From NCBI GenBank assembly GCA_027492935.1, contig JAPUDU010000001.1, forward strand, positions 1 to 32,199: a stretch of 32,199 bases of DNA, written 5' to 3'. How positions within the stretch are numbered: position 1 is the stretch's first letter; each line of letters opens with the position of its first letter. The translations under genes were made by a program, and so were the position numbers. The stretch is from Fimbriimonadaceae bacterium. GTDB taxonomy: Bacteria > Armatimonadota > Fimbriimonadia > Fimbriimonadales > Fimbriimonadaceae. The notes below the pieces were generated by a model that had not been told where the DNA came from, did not search any database, and saw only the letters and a list, made by a program, of their open reading frames with translations. Positions 15,135 to 23,345 of the stretch are shown piece after piece.

Positions 15135-15536
15135 TCAGCGCTTGACGAACTGGAAGCCACGTCGGGCTTTCTTTCGACCGTATTTCTTTCGTTCTTTGAC
15201 TCGTGCATCACGGGTAAGGAATCCACCGGCTCGAAGTGATTTTCGGAGATTTTCGTCTCGTTGAACCAAAGCACGGGATATTCCCAACTTAATGGCACCA
15301 GCTTGACCAACTACGCCGCCACCCTTTACAAGAGCTTTCACGCTGTATTGACCATCAGAATCAATAGCGGTCAATGGGCTTTTAACCAAGATTTCAAGAA
15401 CCGGTCGGCAAAGATAAGCTTTGAATTCTCGACCGTTGATGGTGATGCTTCCATCACCTGGCTCTAGCCAAACGCGAGCAATTGCGCTCTTGCGTCGGCC
15501 CGTGCCGTAGGATTGATTGGGGTTTGCAAATCGCAT
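15135..15536 (-). CDS. rpsI: 30S ribosomal protein S9
   Basis: A 133-residue S9/uS9. It has [21 protein letters not shown] near the N-terminus, [18 protein letters not shown], and the basic C-terminal tail [20 protein letters not shown] that reaches toward the P site. The common ending QFSKR is QFVKR here. It follows rplM with a 5-bp gap, the standard L13-S9 pair, and is the last gene of the operon before a strong terminator. Confidence 0.97.
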   Translation of the reverse strand: MRFANPNQSYGTGRRKSAIARVWLEPGDGSITINGREFKAYLCRPVLEILVKSPLTAIDSDGQYSVKALVKGGGVVGQAGAIKLGISRALVQRDENLRKSLRAGGFLTRDARVKERKKYGRKKARRGFQFVKR

Positions 15537-15541
15537 TTAGG

Positions 15542-15973
15542 TTACTTGACCTCCAACGGGGTCGGGTTTTGTGCAGCGTGTGGATGCTCGCTACCAGCAT
15601 AAACTTTCAGTTTCTTGATGCTTTGTCGTCCAAGCCGACCTTTTGGAGACATGCCCCAAACAGCTTTTTCAACGAGGCGAACTGGGTTCTTTTCTCGAAG
15701 GTCGCCGCGACTAATGTTGCGGATTCCACCGGGCCAACCCGTGTGCCAGTAGATCAATTCTTTTGCTTTGGTGCCGGTCAATTCGACCTTTTCAGCATTA
15801 ATAATGATTACAAAATCGCCGTTATCGATATGATAAGCGAAATTTGCTTTGTGTTTTCCTCGGATTACTTGCGCGACCTGTGCGGCGAGGCGACCCACTG
15901 AGATGCCTGATGCATCCACAATGTGCCACTTTCGCTCGACATCTGCCGGCTTTGTCGTCGTCGTTCTATTCAT
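15542..15973 (-). CDS. rplM: 50S ribosomal protein L13
   Basis: A 143-residue L13/uL13, an early-assembling 23S rRNA-binding protein. Recognisable segments are RKWHIVDASGISVGRLAAQVAQVIRGKHK, DNGDFVIIINAEKVELTG, YWHTGWPGG, and AVWGMSPKGRLGRQSIKKLKVYAG followed by EHPHAAQNP. It pairs with rpsI (5 bp apart) and follows truA by 15 bp, the rplQ-truA-rplM-rpsI order common in bacteria. Confidence 0.97.
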   Translation of the reverse strand: MNRTTTTKPADVERKWHIVDASGISVGRLAAQVAQVIRGKHKANFAYHIDNGDFVIIINAEKVELTGTKAKELIYWHTGWPGGIRNISRGDLREKNPVRLVEKAVWGMSPKGRLGRQSIKKLKVYAGSEHPHAAQNPTPLEVK

Positions 15974-15988
15974 ACTTGTCCTTTTCCT

Positions 15989-16822
15989 TTATTCATTTTG
16001 CGCCGATTGCTCGTCGCGGTTTTCAAATCTGTGATCAGAAGGATTTCGCCCGTAACTCACTTTTATGAGAGTGAGTCCGCATGCCGGCAGTACCGGTGGC
16101 CAATCTATTGAGCTTTTTTCTTTTGCGGCCAGGAGTTCATCAATCCATTCAACGGGCCGCTGCCCTCTTCCTATTTCTAATAGGCTTCCGGCAATTCTCC
16201 GCATCATCCCACGAACAAATGCCGTGCCGTGAACATTGAGGAAAATTTCATCTTCTGTCTTGTGGATGTTTACTCGGAATAAGGTTCGCACCATATTCTT
16301 TTCTTCTTCTAATTCTTGGCTAAAAGCAAGAAAATTGTGTTCTCCGACAAGTTTTTGACTCGCCTCGTACAATCGCTGCATGTCGATTTCACGATGAAAA
16401 TAGTGCGCGAATCTCATGCGATGGGGATCTCGATTCTTATGAAGAATTCGATATCTGTAATGTCGCTTTCTTGCCATAAACCTAGAACTGAAGTCTGGGC
16501 TGACGGCCTCTGCTTTCATTACGGAAACATCTTTTGGCAAGAGTTTATTCATTGCTCGTGGCCAGTTCTCAATGGGGATGGCGACGGGGCAATCAAAGTG
16601 ACACACCTGACCCAAGGCATGTGCGCCACCATCTGTACGGCTTGCGCCATAAAGCTCAACCTCTTCACCGATTACTCGGCAAAGTCCTTCTTTCAATGTG
16701 CTTTGGACAGCTCGCTGTCCAATCTGCGGCGCCCAGCCACAGAAGTCAGAACCGTCGTAAGCGACGGTTAACTTAACTCGTTGATTAGTCGACAAGTTCG
16801 AGGACTGCGGTTTCGGCCGCAT
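15989..16822 (-). CDS. truA: tRNA pseudouridine(38-40) synthase TruA
   Basis: A 277-residue pseudouridine synthase acting on the tRNA anticodon stem-loop. The core begins KLTVAYDGSDFCGWAPQ, and the catalytic Asp is Asp64 in GASRTDGGAHALGQV (most TruA read GRTDAGVHA). ARKRHYRYRI and FLNVHGTAFVRGMMRRIAGS follow. The ATG at 16822 lies 38 bp inside rplQ with a GAGG just before it. An in-frame TTG at 16795 is an alternative that would trim the unconserved N-terminus. Charged residues after about 262 form a short tail. Confidence 0.94.
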   Translation of the reverse strand: MRPKPQSSNLSTNQRVKLTVAYDGSDFCGWAPQIGQRAVQSTLKEGLCRVIGEEVELYGASRTDGGAHALGQVCHFDCPVAIPIENWPRAMNKLLPKDVSVMKAEAVSPDFSSRFMARKRHYRYRILHKNRDPHRMRFAHYFHREIDMQRLYEASQKLVGEHNFLAFSQELEEEKNMVRTLFRVNIHKTEDEIFLNVHGTAFVRGMMRRIAGSLLEIGRGQRPVEWIDELLAAKEKSSIDWPPVLPACGLTLIKVSYGRNPSDHRFENRDEQSAQNE

Positions 16823-17234
16823 CTCCTCGCCGTTGACCGGTTCGAGTCAATCGGGTGTAGCCGCCGTTGCGAGTCGCGAATCGCGGAGCAACGTGATCGA
16901 ACAGGTGCTGAACAAGGTCTTCACCATTGATCAAGCTTTTATCGACCAAAATCTGCAATTTTTCAGCATCGCTCTTACCGGCCAAAAGCTTTGTCGGCTT
17001 CGGGCTACTGGCAGAGTGTCCAACCAAAATCTTTCGCGCTTCGCGTCGTGAAGCGAGGGTGTTTTTCTTGCCAAGCGTAATCAATCGCTCAACAATTCTA
17101 CGAAGCTCCTTGGATCGACCAAGGGTCGTGTGAACATAGCCGTGCCGGATGAATTGGCGGGCTAAGTTTGTCAAAAGAGCCTTGCGCTGATCGCTCGGCA
17201 ATCCTAATTTACGTCGGTCAACCTTATGTCGCAT
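16785..17234 (-). CDS. rplQ: 50S ribosomal protein L17
   Basis: A 149-residue L17/bL17. The N-terminus MRHKVDRRKLGLPSDQRKAL and the C-terminal GGYTRLTRTGQRRGDAAETAVLELV are characteristic. A segment of about 30 residues rich in Ser, Lys and Pro lies between, making it longer than the 116-127 residues of many L17 proteins. It follows rpoA by 11 bp as in most bacteria, and its end overlaps truA by 38 bp. Confidence 0.97.
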   Translation of the reverse strand: MRHKVDRRKLGLPSDQRKALLTNLARQFIRHGYVHTTLGRSKELRRIVERLITLGKKNTLASRREARKILVGHSASSPKPTKLLAGKSDAEKLQILVDKSLINGEDLVQHLFDHVAPRFATRNGGYTRLTRTGQRRGDAAETAVLELVD

Positions 17235-17245
17235 TTCGTTTCTCC

Positions 17246-17569
17246 TTAAAAGTCCTCGTCTTCTAGTGCGTCGAGGTTGATGTAGCCGCCCTTACTGGGC
17301 TTGAGATCAATGCCATGCTCGGCAAGTCGATCTCGGACTTCGGTAAGGGACTTCTTACCGAAGCCACGAATACCGTTCAAATCCATTTCTGTTACGAGCG
17401 CCAATTGGCGCAAGTTCAAGATTCCAGCGCGGCGAAGGCAGTTAAACGTTCGCTGGCTGAAGTCTAATTCTTCAATTTTAATATCTGGAACGTTGCTGGT
17501 TTCTTCTTCTAACGCAACGCCCTCTTCCATCAGCTCTTCTGCACTGGCTCGACCAAGATCAAAGAACAT
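17246..17569 (-). CDS. rpoA: RNA polymerase alpha, C-terminal part (after an in-frame stop)
   Basis: This frame encodes the end of the alpha N-terminal domain, the acidic linker and the alpha C-terminal domain (IEELDFSQRTFNCLRRAGI, GIRGFGKKSLTEVRDRLAEHG). It is in the same frame as the N-terminal part, and the frame is open right up to the TAA at 17660-17662: the segment before this ATG reads IIEVWTNGALSPNDSVTQ and continues through ILDRYFR. That segment is normal alpha sequence, so the ATG at 17569 is an arbitrary first Met with no Shine-Dalgarno sequence. Reading the TAA as one residue restores a 327-residue alpha of normal length. As written it is a gene fragment. Confidence 0.85.
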   Translation of the reverse strand: MFFDLGRASAEELMEEGVALEEETSNVPDIKIEELDFSQRTFNCLRRAGILNLRQLALVTEMDLNGIRGFGKKSLTEVRDRLAEHGIDLKPSKGGYINLDALEDEDF

Positions 17570-17659
17570 TCGGAAGTAGCGATCAAGAATTTGTGCTGCT
17601 TGGGTTACCGAGTCGTTCGGGGAAAGAGCACCGTTTGTCCAAACTTCGATGATAAATAT

Positions 17660-17662
17660 TTA
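17660..17662 (-). other. In-frame TAA interrupting rpoA
   Basis: On the minus strand the alpha sequence runs ...VGKRTDY, stop, IFIIEVWTNG, where homologues read TDYDKL followed by the same strand. The nine bases TAAATATTT stand where codons for Asp-Lys-Leu would be expected, with no change in length. They lie in a perfect 10-bp palindrome, TAAATATTTA. Confidence 0.9.
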
Positions 17663-18229
17663 GTAGTCAGTTCGTTTACCAACACCAGTCGCTTCAACGA
17701 TGTAGTTGACTTTCTTGACTGGAGTGAATTGGCTTCCTGTGGTGAGGATGCCGATCATGCCTTTGTATTTTTCTTGCTTTTCAGGAAGAACGTAACCTGA
17801 GCCCCAGCTAGCGTAAAGCTCAGCAACGAGGCTGGAACCTTTTTCGCTAATCGTTGCAAGGTAGCAGTCGGAGTTGACAATTTCGACGCCTTCAGGGCAT
17901 TCGATGTCAGCACCAGTTACTCGGCCAGGGCCCTTAACATCCAACTTAAGAATTATTTCTTCGGGGATTGCCATGTCGGGATCGACGGCAATAGCCAAAT
18001 CCTTGAGGTTCAGCAAAAATTCGGTGGCATCTTCTTTAAGGCCAGGAATTTCTGAAAATTCATGGAACACTTTTTCGATTCGGACAGCGGTGACGGCAGC
18101 ACCAGCAATTGAGCTGAGCAAAACACGTCGCAGAGCATTACCAATCGTTTGTCCGTAACCGCGCTCAAGCGGCTCTAGAACGAACTTTGCGTAATCCTTT
18201 TCGAGTTCCAGGGTTTGAATGTGGGGCAT
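17660..18229 (-). CDS. rpoA: RNA polymerase alpha, N-terminal part (interrupted)
   Basis: 189 residues of the alpha N-terminal domain, which dimerises and binds beta and beta'. Recognisable are FVLEPLERGYGQTIGNALRRVLLSSIAGAAVTAVRI, HEFSEIPGLKEDATEFLLNLK, and VKKVNYIVEATGVGKRTDY. It stops where the last strand and dimerisation helix should begin, so the product as written would lack part of its fold. rpoA is essential. This implies a sequencing or assembly error, suppression or readthrough, or a second intact copy elsewhere. It follows rpsK by 24 bp, with no rpsD between them. Confidence 0.9.
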   Translation of the reverse strand: MPHIQTLELEKDYAKFVLEPLERGYGQTIGNALRRVLLSSIAGAAVTAVRIEKVFHEFSEIPGLKEDATEFLLNLKDLAIAVDPDMAIPEEIILKLDVKGPGRVTGADIECPEGVEIVNSDCYLATISEKGSSLVAELYASWGSGYVLPEKQEKYKGMIGILTTGSQFTPVKKVNYIVEATGVGKRTDY

Positions 18230-18253
18230 AATTTTTCAGTTGGGGAGAAAATG

Positions 18254-18646
18254 TTAGACACGTCGCTTCTTAGGCGGACGGCAACCGTTGTGTGGAACGG
18301 AGGTTACGTCGCGCAAAGATTTGACTTCGAGGCCGTTTTGGTGCAGTGAGCGAATTGCAGTTTCGCGTCCACCACCGGGGCCAGAAACAAAAACGTCCAC
18401 AGATTGCATTCCGTGGGCACCGGATTTTTTAGCAGCACTTTCTGCTGCAAGCTGAGCAGCAAACGGAGTGCCTTTTCGACTCCCTTTGAAGCCAACGTGG
18501 CCTGCACTTGCCCAGCAAAGAGTGTTGCCTTGCGGATCAGTAATTGTAACAATTGTGTTGTTAAAAGTTGCGTGGATAAAGGCTTGGCCGTGAGCGACTT
18601 GTCGCTTGTCTTTCGCCTTGCTGGTTTTGGTGTTCTTTCGTGCCAT
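18254..18646 (-). CDS. rpsK: 30S ribosomal protein S11
   Basis: A 130-residue S11/uS11 located on the 30S platform. [64 protein letters not shown], and the C-terminal [18 protein letters not shown] are canonical. It follows rpsM by 15 bp and precedes rpoA directly. rpsD, which sits between rpsK and rpoA in many bacteria, is absent here. Confidence 0.98.
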   Translation of the reverse strand: MARKNTKTSKAKDKRQVAHGQAFIHATFNNTIVTITDPQGNTLCWASAGHVGFKGSRKGTPFAAQLAAESAAKKSGAHGMQSVDVFVSGPGGGRETAIRSLHQNGLEVKSLRDVTSVPHNGCRPPKKRRV

Positions 18647-18661
18647 ATCTGACTAAATCCT

Positions 18662-19039
18662 TTACTTCTTGGCCTTTTTCTTACCGGCAACGGTCTTGGC
18701 TTTACCTTTTCGGGTTCTTGCGTTAAATCGGGTTCGTTGGCCTCGGACAGGAAGGCCGCGGCGATGGCGAATTCCGCGGTAGCAACCAATTTCCATGAGA
18801 CGGCGAATGTTTGAGAAGATTTCTCGGCGCAGATCCCCTTCAACCTGATAGTCTTCGTCGATGATATTACGCAACGCTCCAACTTGCTCTTCAGTCAGAT
18901 CACGCACCTTCGTACGAGCGTCCAAACCAGACTTCTCAATAATTTCCGTAGCTTTCTTTGGGCCAATGCCAAAGATGCTTTGGATGCCGTAATAGACGGC
19001 CTTGTCTCTTGGTAGGTCTACACCTGCAATACGCGCCAT
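18662..19039 (-). CDS. rpsM: 30S ribosomal protein S13
   Basis: A 125-residue S13/uS13 of the 30S head. It starts [30 protein letters not shown] and has [11 protein letters not shown]-like sequence ([18 protein letters not shown]). The rRNA-binding [22 protein letters not shown] is followed by a Lys-rich tail. It lies 38 bp downstream of rpmJ, the usual L36-S13-S11 order. Confidence 0.98.
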   Translation of the reverse strand: MARIAGVDLPRDKAVYYGIQSIFGIGPKKATEIIEKSGLDARTKVRDLTEEQVGALRNIIDEDYQVEGDLRREIFSNIRRLMEIGCYRGIRHRRGLPVRGQRTRFNARTRKGKAKTVAGKKKAKK

Positions 19040-19077
19040 TTTCGTTTACTCTGTTTGATTCCTTTAATTGATCCCAA

Positions 19078-19191
19078 TTAGCCCTGACGTTGTTTATGCT
19101 TGGGGTTGATGCAGATAACCCGCACCACGCCTTTTCGCTTGATGATCTTGCACTTGTCGCACATTTTTTTTACACTGGCCCGAACTTTCAT
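19078..19191 (-). CDS. rpmJ: 50S ribosomal protein L36
   Basis: A 37-residue L36/bL36 beginning [20 protein letters not shown] and ending in NPKHKQRQG. The zinc-binding residues are visible: Cys11 and Cys14 in CDKC, then ICINPKH with Cys and His. This zinc-containing form contrasts with the Cys-free form of zinc-starved cells. It is the first gene after an internal promoter and is followed by rpsM. Confidence 0.97.
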   Translation of the reverse strand: MKVRASVKKMCDKCKIIKRKGVVRVICINPKHKQRQG

Positions 19192-19295
19192 AATTGAGTC
19201 ACCATCCGCTGTGAATCGTTTGCTTAGCCGACTTCGTCAAGATAAGCAAGCGGTAGGTTTGCGTATAGGCCAAAGCTGGCCCGACGCAAGGGAGA

Positions 19296-19301
19296 ATTAT
19301 A
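19296..19301 (-). promoter_or_regulatory. Internal promoter for rpmJ-rpsM-rpsK-rpoA-rplQ
   Basis: Read on the minus strand, TGGTATAAT is a perfect extended -10 element (TATAAT at 19296-19301). It lies in the 228-bp gap between infA and rpmJ, about 105 bp upstream of rpmJ. No strong -35 hexamer is present at 17 bp, as is usual for extended -10 promoters. The gap otherwise shows only weak dyads. Confidence 0.65.
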
Positions 19302-19419
19302 CCAATGTCGGTTGCAAACTGCCCGACATCCCCCAATTTCGGGAGTAAGGACCCGAGGCTTTTTTAAATACTGACCTTTCGGCCGTTGTTTGCTGGGAAA
19401 ACGCCCTAATCTGAATGGC

Positions 19420-19722
19420 CTATTTGTGTCGATAAACGATTCGACAACGCTCCATATCATATGGAGAAAATTCGACGGTCACTTTGTCGCCCGTCATGAT
19501 ACGAATCCAGTGGCGGCGCATTTTTCCACTGACGTAAGCTAAGACTTCTTGCTCGGTTTCGACGAGCTGAACACGGAATTGTTGATTCGGAAGGTTTTCA
19601 ATAACAATTCCTTCTAACTGAATACCCTCTTCCTTTGTCGATTCTTCGACTGGCTTGCCAGCTTTATTGCGGCTACCGCCTCGTCCACCGCGTCCGCGGC
19701 CACCTTGATATCGTCTCGCCAT
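19420..19722 (-). CDS. infA: Translation initiation factor IF-1 with RG-rich N-terminal extension
   Basis: A 100-residue IF-1. Residues from about 32 on match the OB-fold: [42 protein letters not shown], and [16 protein letters not shown]. Ordinary IF-1 is about 72 residues and begins at KEE. Here about 30 residues precede it, starting [18 protein letters not shown] with several RGG/RG repeats. No ATG, GTG or TTG lies near the usual start, and AGGA lies 4-5 nt before the ATG at 19722, so the extension should be translated. It follows map by 11 bp, the usual map-infA order. Confidence 0.93.
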   Translation of the reverse strand: MARRYQGGRGRGGRGGSRNKAGKPVEESTKEEGIQLEGIVIENLPNQQFRVQLVETEQEVLAYVSGKMRRHWIRIMTGDKVTVEFSPYDMERCRIVYRHK

Positions 19723-19733
19723 AAATTCCTGTG

Positions 19734-20486
19734 CTACTCCTGGCTGGTAAGGATCAGTGGGCCATCGGCCGTAACTGCTACCGTGTGCTCGAAGTGTGCA
19801 GACAGTTTACCGTCTTCAGTGACAACCGTCCAGTCATCATCAAGAGTTAGGACGCGCGCAGTACCTTCATTCACCATCGGCTCGATACAAAAGGTCATTC
19901 CGCCTTTGAGAACAGGGCCCTTGCGGGGCTTACCAAAATTGGGGACATTTGGTTCTTCGTGAAGATTTTGGCCGATCCCGTGTCCAACAAGATCACGAAC
20001 AATTGAATAGCCGTTTTTCTCCACGTAGGTTTGCACGGCGTTAGCAATATCACCAATGCGATTGCCTATTTTCGCTCGGGCGATTCCTTGATAAAGCGAT
20101 TCTTTGGTTACGTTCATTAAGCGTCGAGCATTATCGCTTACTTCGCCTACGGGGAATGTCCAGGCGGAATCTGCATGCCAGCCATCCCAAATCACACCGA
20201 AGTCAAGAGAAACGATATCCCCTTCTTGAACGACGTATTCATCTGGAATCCCGTGAACTACTCGATCGTTGACACTGATGCAGGCACTAGCGGGAAATCC
20301 TCGGTAGCCTTTGAAACTAGGGATGCCTCCTTCAGCAAGGATTATTTTGTTAGCCAACTCATCAAGATCAATCAGACGTGACTTACCCGCAACCATTGAC
20401 CCGCTTACTTCCTTCATTGTTTTAGCAAGGATTTTGCCGGCCAAACCCATTTTTGCGATTTCTGATCCGTTCTTTAAGTGAATCAC
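19734..20486 (-). CDS. map: Methionine aminopeptidase, type I
   Basis: A 250-residue metallopeptidase removing the initiator Met from nascent proteins. The five metal ligands are visible: Asp95 (SLDFGVIW), Asp106 (DGWHADSAW), His169 ([13 protein letters not shown]), Glu202 (IEPMV) and Glu233 (AHFEHTVAV). His78 in RVVHGIPD is the conserved substrate-side His. It is a short type Ia form with no N-terminal zinc extension. Its ATG overlaps the adk stop by 4 bp (ATGA), the classic secY-adk-map order. Confidence 0.97.
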   Translation of the reverse strand: MIHLKNGSEIAKMGLAGKILAKTMKEVSGSMVAGKSRLIDLDELANKIILAEGGIPSFKGYRGFPASACISVNDRVVHGIPDEYVVQEGDIVSLDFGVIWDGWHADSAWTFPVGEVSDNARRLMNVTKESLYQGIARAKIGNRIGDIANAVQTYVEKNGYSIVRDLVGHGIGQNLHEEPNVPNFGKPRKGPVLKGGMTFCIEPMVNEGTARVLTLDDDWTVVTEDGKLSAHFEHTVAVTADGPLILTSQE

Positions 20487-21136
20487 TGTATTAGCTTATC
20501 CTTTATCTCTGAATAAACAACTTCCGGGTCACGGCTTGCCTCAACTCTTATCAACTTGCCTTGGGTTGCATAGTGGTCAACAACAGGTGCGGTGTTTTCC
20601 CTAAACACCCTTAACCTTTCCCGGATTGTTTCCGGATTATCATCCTCGCGGATGATAACGGGGCTGTTGCAGTTATCGCAGAAGCCGTCTCGTTTGGGAG
20701 GCTTATTAATTCGGTGGTAGATGGCGCCGCACTTAGTACAGCCGAGTCGTCCAGAAAGCCTTTCGATGATTACCGCATCTTCGACTTCTAAAGATACGAC
20801 CGCGTCGAGTTCAATTTGCGCTTTCTTTAGCTCTTCGTCGAGCGCTTCTGCCTGTCGTACAGTTCTGGGAAATCCATCCAGAATGAATCCTCGTTGCTGA
20901 ACTTCTGAGGTTCGGATGCGCTTGAGCATCATTTGGATCGTTACCCCGTTAGGAACAAGCTCGCCTCGATCAATGTAACTTTTTGCCAATTCTCCCAAAT
21001 CAGTCTGCGCATCAATTTCGGCCCGAAAAATCACGCCGGAAGAGAGAGGTTTTGGCCCGAGTCGGTTCTCAATCAAAGCTGATTGAGTTCCTTTCCCCAC
21101 ACCGGGCGGGCCAACTAAGATCAGGCGGACGGGCAA
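20483..21136 (-). CDS. adk: Adenylate kinase (long form with zinc LID)
   Basis: A 217-residue kinase interconverting ATP + AMP and 2 ADP. The P-loop is GPPGVGKGT (9-17), the AMP-binding region includes FILDGFPRTVRQAEAL (84-99), and the LID has a four-Cys zinc site, Cys133/Cys136 (CTKC) and Cys153/Cys156 (CDNC). The NMP-site sequence SSGVIFRAE differs from the common STGDMLRA. It lies 3 bp after secY and overlaps map by 4 bp. Confidence 0.97.
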   Translation of the reverse strand: MPVRLILVGPPGVGKGTQSALIENRLGPKPLSSGVIFRAEIDAQTDLGELAKSYIDRGELVPNGVTIQMMLKRIRTSEVQQRGFILDGFPRTVRQAEALDEELKKAQIELDAVVSLEVEDAVIIERLSGRLGCTKCGAIYHRINKPPKRDGFCDNCNSPVIIREDDNPETIRERLRVFRENTAPVVDHYATQGKLIRVEASRDPEVVYSEIKDKLIQ

Positions 21137-21139
21137 GAA

Positions 21140-22489
21140 TTACCCCTCGTACTGCTTGGTAATCAAGTTTGCTTCGAGCTGGCGCATCGTTTCCAGTGCA
21201 ACACTGACCATGATCAGAAGCGATGTACCGGCGATAAGACCAATTCCTTGCAAGCGAACAACTAAGGGCAGAATGAACTGGGTCATAGCGGCAACAGCTA
21301 AGAATGACGCTCCAATAAATGTGATTCGAGAAACGACGCCGTTCAAGAAGTCCCGCGTTTGTCGACCTGGGCGAATTCCTTGAATGTAACTCCCGCCTTT
21401 CTTCAGGTTGTCGGCGATGTCTTCGACGTTGTATTGAAGAGCCGTCCAGAAGTAGGTGAAGGCAAAGATCATGCCCATGTAAATGAACGCACCGAGATAG
21501 CCCTTGGGCCTGGTGAAATCTGGCGACAGCAAATCTGATATGGCAGCAAGTACATTGTGCGGGGCACTATCGGGCGGAAACATTGCCATAAATTGCTGTG
21601 GCATGTAGATTAATGTAATCGCGAAGATGATCGGGATGACGCCAGCCATCGCTACAGCGATTGGCAAGTAACTAACTTGACCGCCTACCGACTTGGTACC
21701 GAAGTTCCGACGCATGTGCTGAATTGGAATTCGTCTTTGAGCAATGGTGAACAGAACAACAAACCATGTTGTTGCAAAGAATATTAACGCAAGCAGAACG
21801 ATGCGCCACCATTCAATCAGCCCGTCAGTTACACCACCACCGATTTGTTGGAGAATTCCTGGAAGGGAGATGATGATCCCGGCAAAAATGAGAATTGAAA
21901 TCCCGTTGCCAACGCCACGCTCACTTACTTGCTCACCCAACCAAAGTAGTAGCATTGATCCGGCAGTCCAGAAAAGGATAATCATTGCCTTATGGAAAGG
22001 CAAGACACCGCCAACCGCGCTTGACATGGCGGTCAACAAGCCCATCCCCTGGAAGATGCATAGACCAACAGTAAGGAATCGAGTTCGTCGGTTTTGTTGA
22101 CGACGAGCATATTCCCCACCTTCTTTCATTTCTTCTTTCCAGCCCGGAATAGCGTATGTGCCGACCTGGAGAATAATTGAAGCAACAATGTAGGGATTCA
22201 AGCCCAAAGCGAAGATGGAGATGCGCTTGAAGGCACCACCACCAATTGTATTAATGATTTGAAAAACTGGATTGTTTTTAACAAGATCTTCAATAGCTGC
22301 CGGGCTAATGCCTGGAACCGGGACAGGAACATTTACACCCAGCGCGTAAACCGCGAGGATGAGCAGGATGAACTGGAGTCGACCGCGAAGATCTTCGTCC
22401 GCCCATGCGAGTCGCAAGGTCTGAATTAATGAAAATCGCAGTCCTTTATCGCCCGCACCCTTGCCTGCGCCTGACCCGGTATAGCTCAC
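21140..22489 (-). CDS. secY: Protein translocase subunit SecY
   Basis: A 449-residue polytopic membrane protein forming the SecYEG channel, with the expected ten hydrophobic segments. Recognisable regions are the first helix followed by [46 protein letters not shown], and the cytoplasmic loop [33 protein letters not shown] lies at the C-terminus. It overlaps rplO by 4 bp. secA is in the same window, about 6 kb away. Confidence 0.97.
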   Translation of the reverse strand: MSYTGSGAGKGAGDKGLRFSLIQTLRLAWADEDLRGRLQFILLILAVYALGVNVPVPVPGISPAAIEDLVKNNPVFQIINTIGGGAFKRISIFALGLNPYIVASIILQVGTYAIPGWKEEMKEGGEYARRQQNRRTRFLTVGLCIFQGMGLLTAMSSAVGGVLPFHKAMIILFWTAGSMLLLWLGEQVSERGVGNGISILIFAGIIISLPGILQQIGGGVTDGLIEWWRIVLLALIFFATTWFVVLFTIAQRRIPIQHMRRNFGTKSVGGQVSYLPIAVAMAGVIPIIFAITLIYMPQQFMAMFPPDSAPHNVLAAISDLLSPDFTRPKGYLGAFIYMGMIFAFTYFWTALQYNVEDIADNLKKGGSYIQGIRPGRQTRDFLNGVVSRITFIGASFLAVAAMTQFILPLVVRLQGIGLIAGTSLLIMVSVALETMRQLEANLITKQYEG

Positions 22490-22926
22490 AGGTTAACGAC
22501 CTCGCCGCCAGCTTTTTCGATAGCCGCGATTGCCGTTTTGCTGAATTTGTTCGCCTTTACGGTGAGCTTAATTTTGAGTTCGCCGAAAGCAAGAACCTTC
22601 AAGCCATCTTTGAGGTCGCTCATGACGCCTCGTTCAACGATTGTTTCTGGAGTGACGGTTTCGCCAGCCTTAAAATGCTTTTCAAGGTCATCCAAGTTAA
22701 CAATTGCGTATTCCTTGTGGTTGATGTTGCGGAAACCCTTCTTGACCGGAAGTCGGCGGTGGATTGGGGTTTGACCACCTTCAAACCAGTTCGGGATTTG
22801 GCGTCGTGCCTTTTGCCCTTTGGTTCCTCGGGTAGCCGTCTTTCCCATTCCGCTACCAATACCGCGAGCGATTCTACGCTTGCGCTTGGTTGAGCCCGGA
22901 TTAGGGGTGAGATCATTCAAATTCAT
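22486..22926 (-). CDS. rplO: 50S ribosomal protein L15
   Basis: A 146-residue L15/uL15. The N-terminus [19 protein letters not shown] and [21 protein letters not shown] are characteristic, followed by [20 protein letters not shown] and the C-terminal [13 protein letters not shown]. It is 2 bp downstream of rpmD and overlaps secY by 4 bp, the standard L30-L15-SecY order. Confidence 0.98.
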   Translation of the reverse strand: MNLNDLTPNPGSTKRKRRIARGIGSGMGKTATRGTKGQKARRQIPNWFEGGQTPIHRRLPVKKGFRNINHKEYAIVNLDDLEKHFKAGETVTPETIVERGVMSDLKDGLKVLAFGELKIKLTVKANKFSKTAIAAIEKAGGEVVNL

Positions 22927-22928
22927 GA

Positions 22929-23345
22929 TTAAGCCTCGTCAGATTTCTTTTTTGTCGTGCGCTTTGGTTTTTCCTCAGCGGTGGTCTTCTTTGCTGGTGC
23001 CTTTTTGGCAGGAGCTTCTTTCTTAGCCGGTGCAGCGGCAGCAACCTTTTTAGCAGGCTTCATCTCGGAAGAAGTTTTGGGCTTAGCAGCAGTTGCTTTG
23101 CCAGCGGCTTTACTTGCTCGCTTTTCGCTTGCAGCCTTGCCATCTTGTCGACGTCGCGTTACTGTGCCGCCTTCAATTTCTTCTACTTTCAGAAGGTGCT
23201 TTACCTTGTGAATCATGCCGCGGACGACCGCGCTATCTTCAAAGGTGTTGGAGCTACTGATTTTGTTCAAACCAAGGGCCTTAATGGTCGCACGGTTTGC
23301 CGGGGTATTGCCGATTTTGCTCTTAACAAGAGTTACCTTAAGCAT
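22929..23345 (-). CDS. rpmD: 50S ribosomal protein L30 with long Lys/Ala-rich tail
   Basis: The first ~60 residues are L30/uL30 ([32 protein letters not shown], then [20 protein letters not shown]). Ordinary bacterial L30 ends there at about 60 residues. Here the 138-residue product continues with about 75 residues of low complexity, rich in Lys, Ala, Thr and Pro, including [19 protein letters not shown]. This resembles histone-H1-like or rRNA-binding tails. The frame is continuous and ends 2 bp before rplO. It overlaps rpsE by 8 bp. Confidence 0.93.
   Translation of the reverse strand: MLKVTLVKSKIGNTPANRATIKALGLNKISSSNTFEDSAVVRGMIHKVKHLLKVEEIEGGTVTRRRQDGKAASEKRASKAAGKATAAKPKTSSEMKPAKKVAAAAPAKKEAPAKKAPAKKTTAEEKPKRTTKKKSDEA

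Noticed and set aside
17660-17662. Programmed stop-codon readthrough or UAA recoding in rpoA
   Set aside because: UAA followed by A is not a typical leaky context, and UAA is used as the normal stop of neighbouring genes such as rplQ and rpmJ, so general recoding is excluded. An error or local mutation is at least as likely.
18304-18882. 192-residue minus-strand ORF overlapping rpsK and rpsM in another frame
   Set aside because: Both ribosomal proteins are unambiguous in their own frames; the overlapping frame resembles nothing.
19315-19350. Hairpin TCGGG/CCCGA in the infA-rpmJ gap as a terminator
   Set aside because: The stem is only 5 bp and no U-tract follows in the transcription direction.
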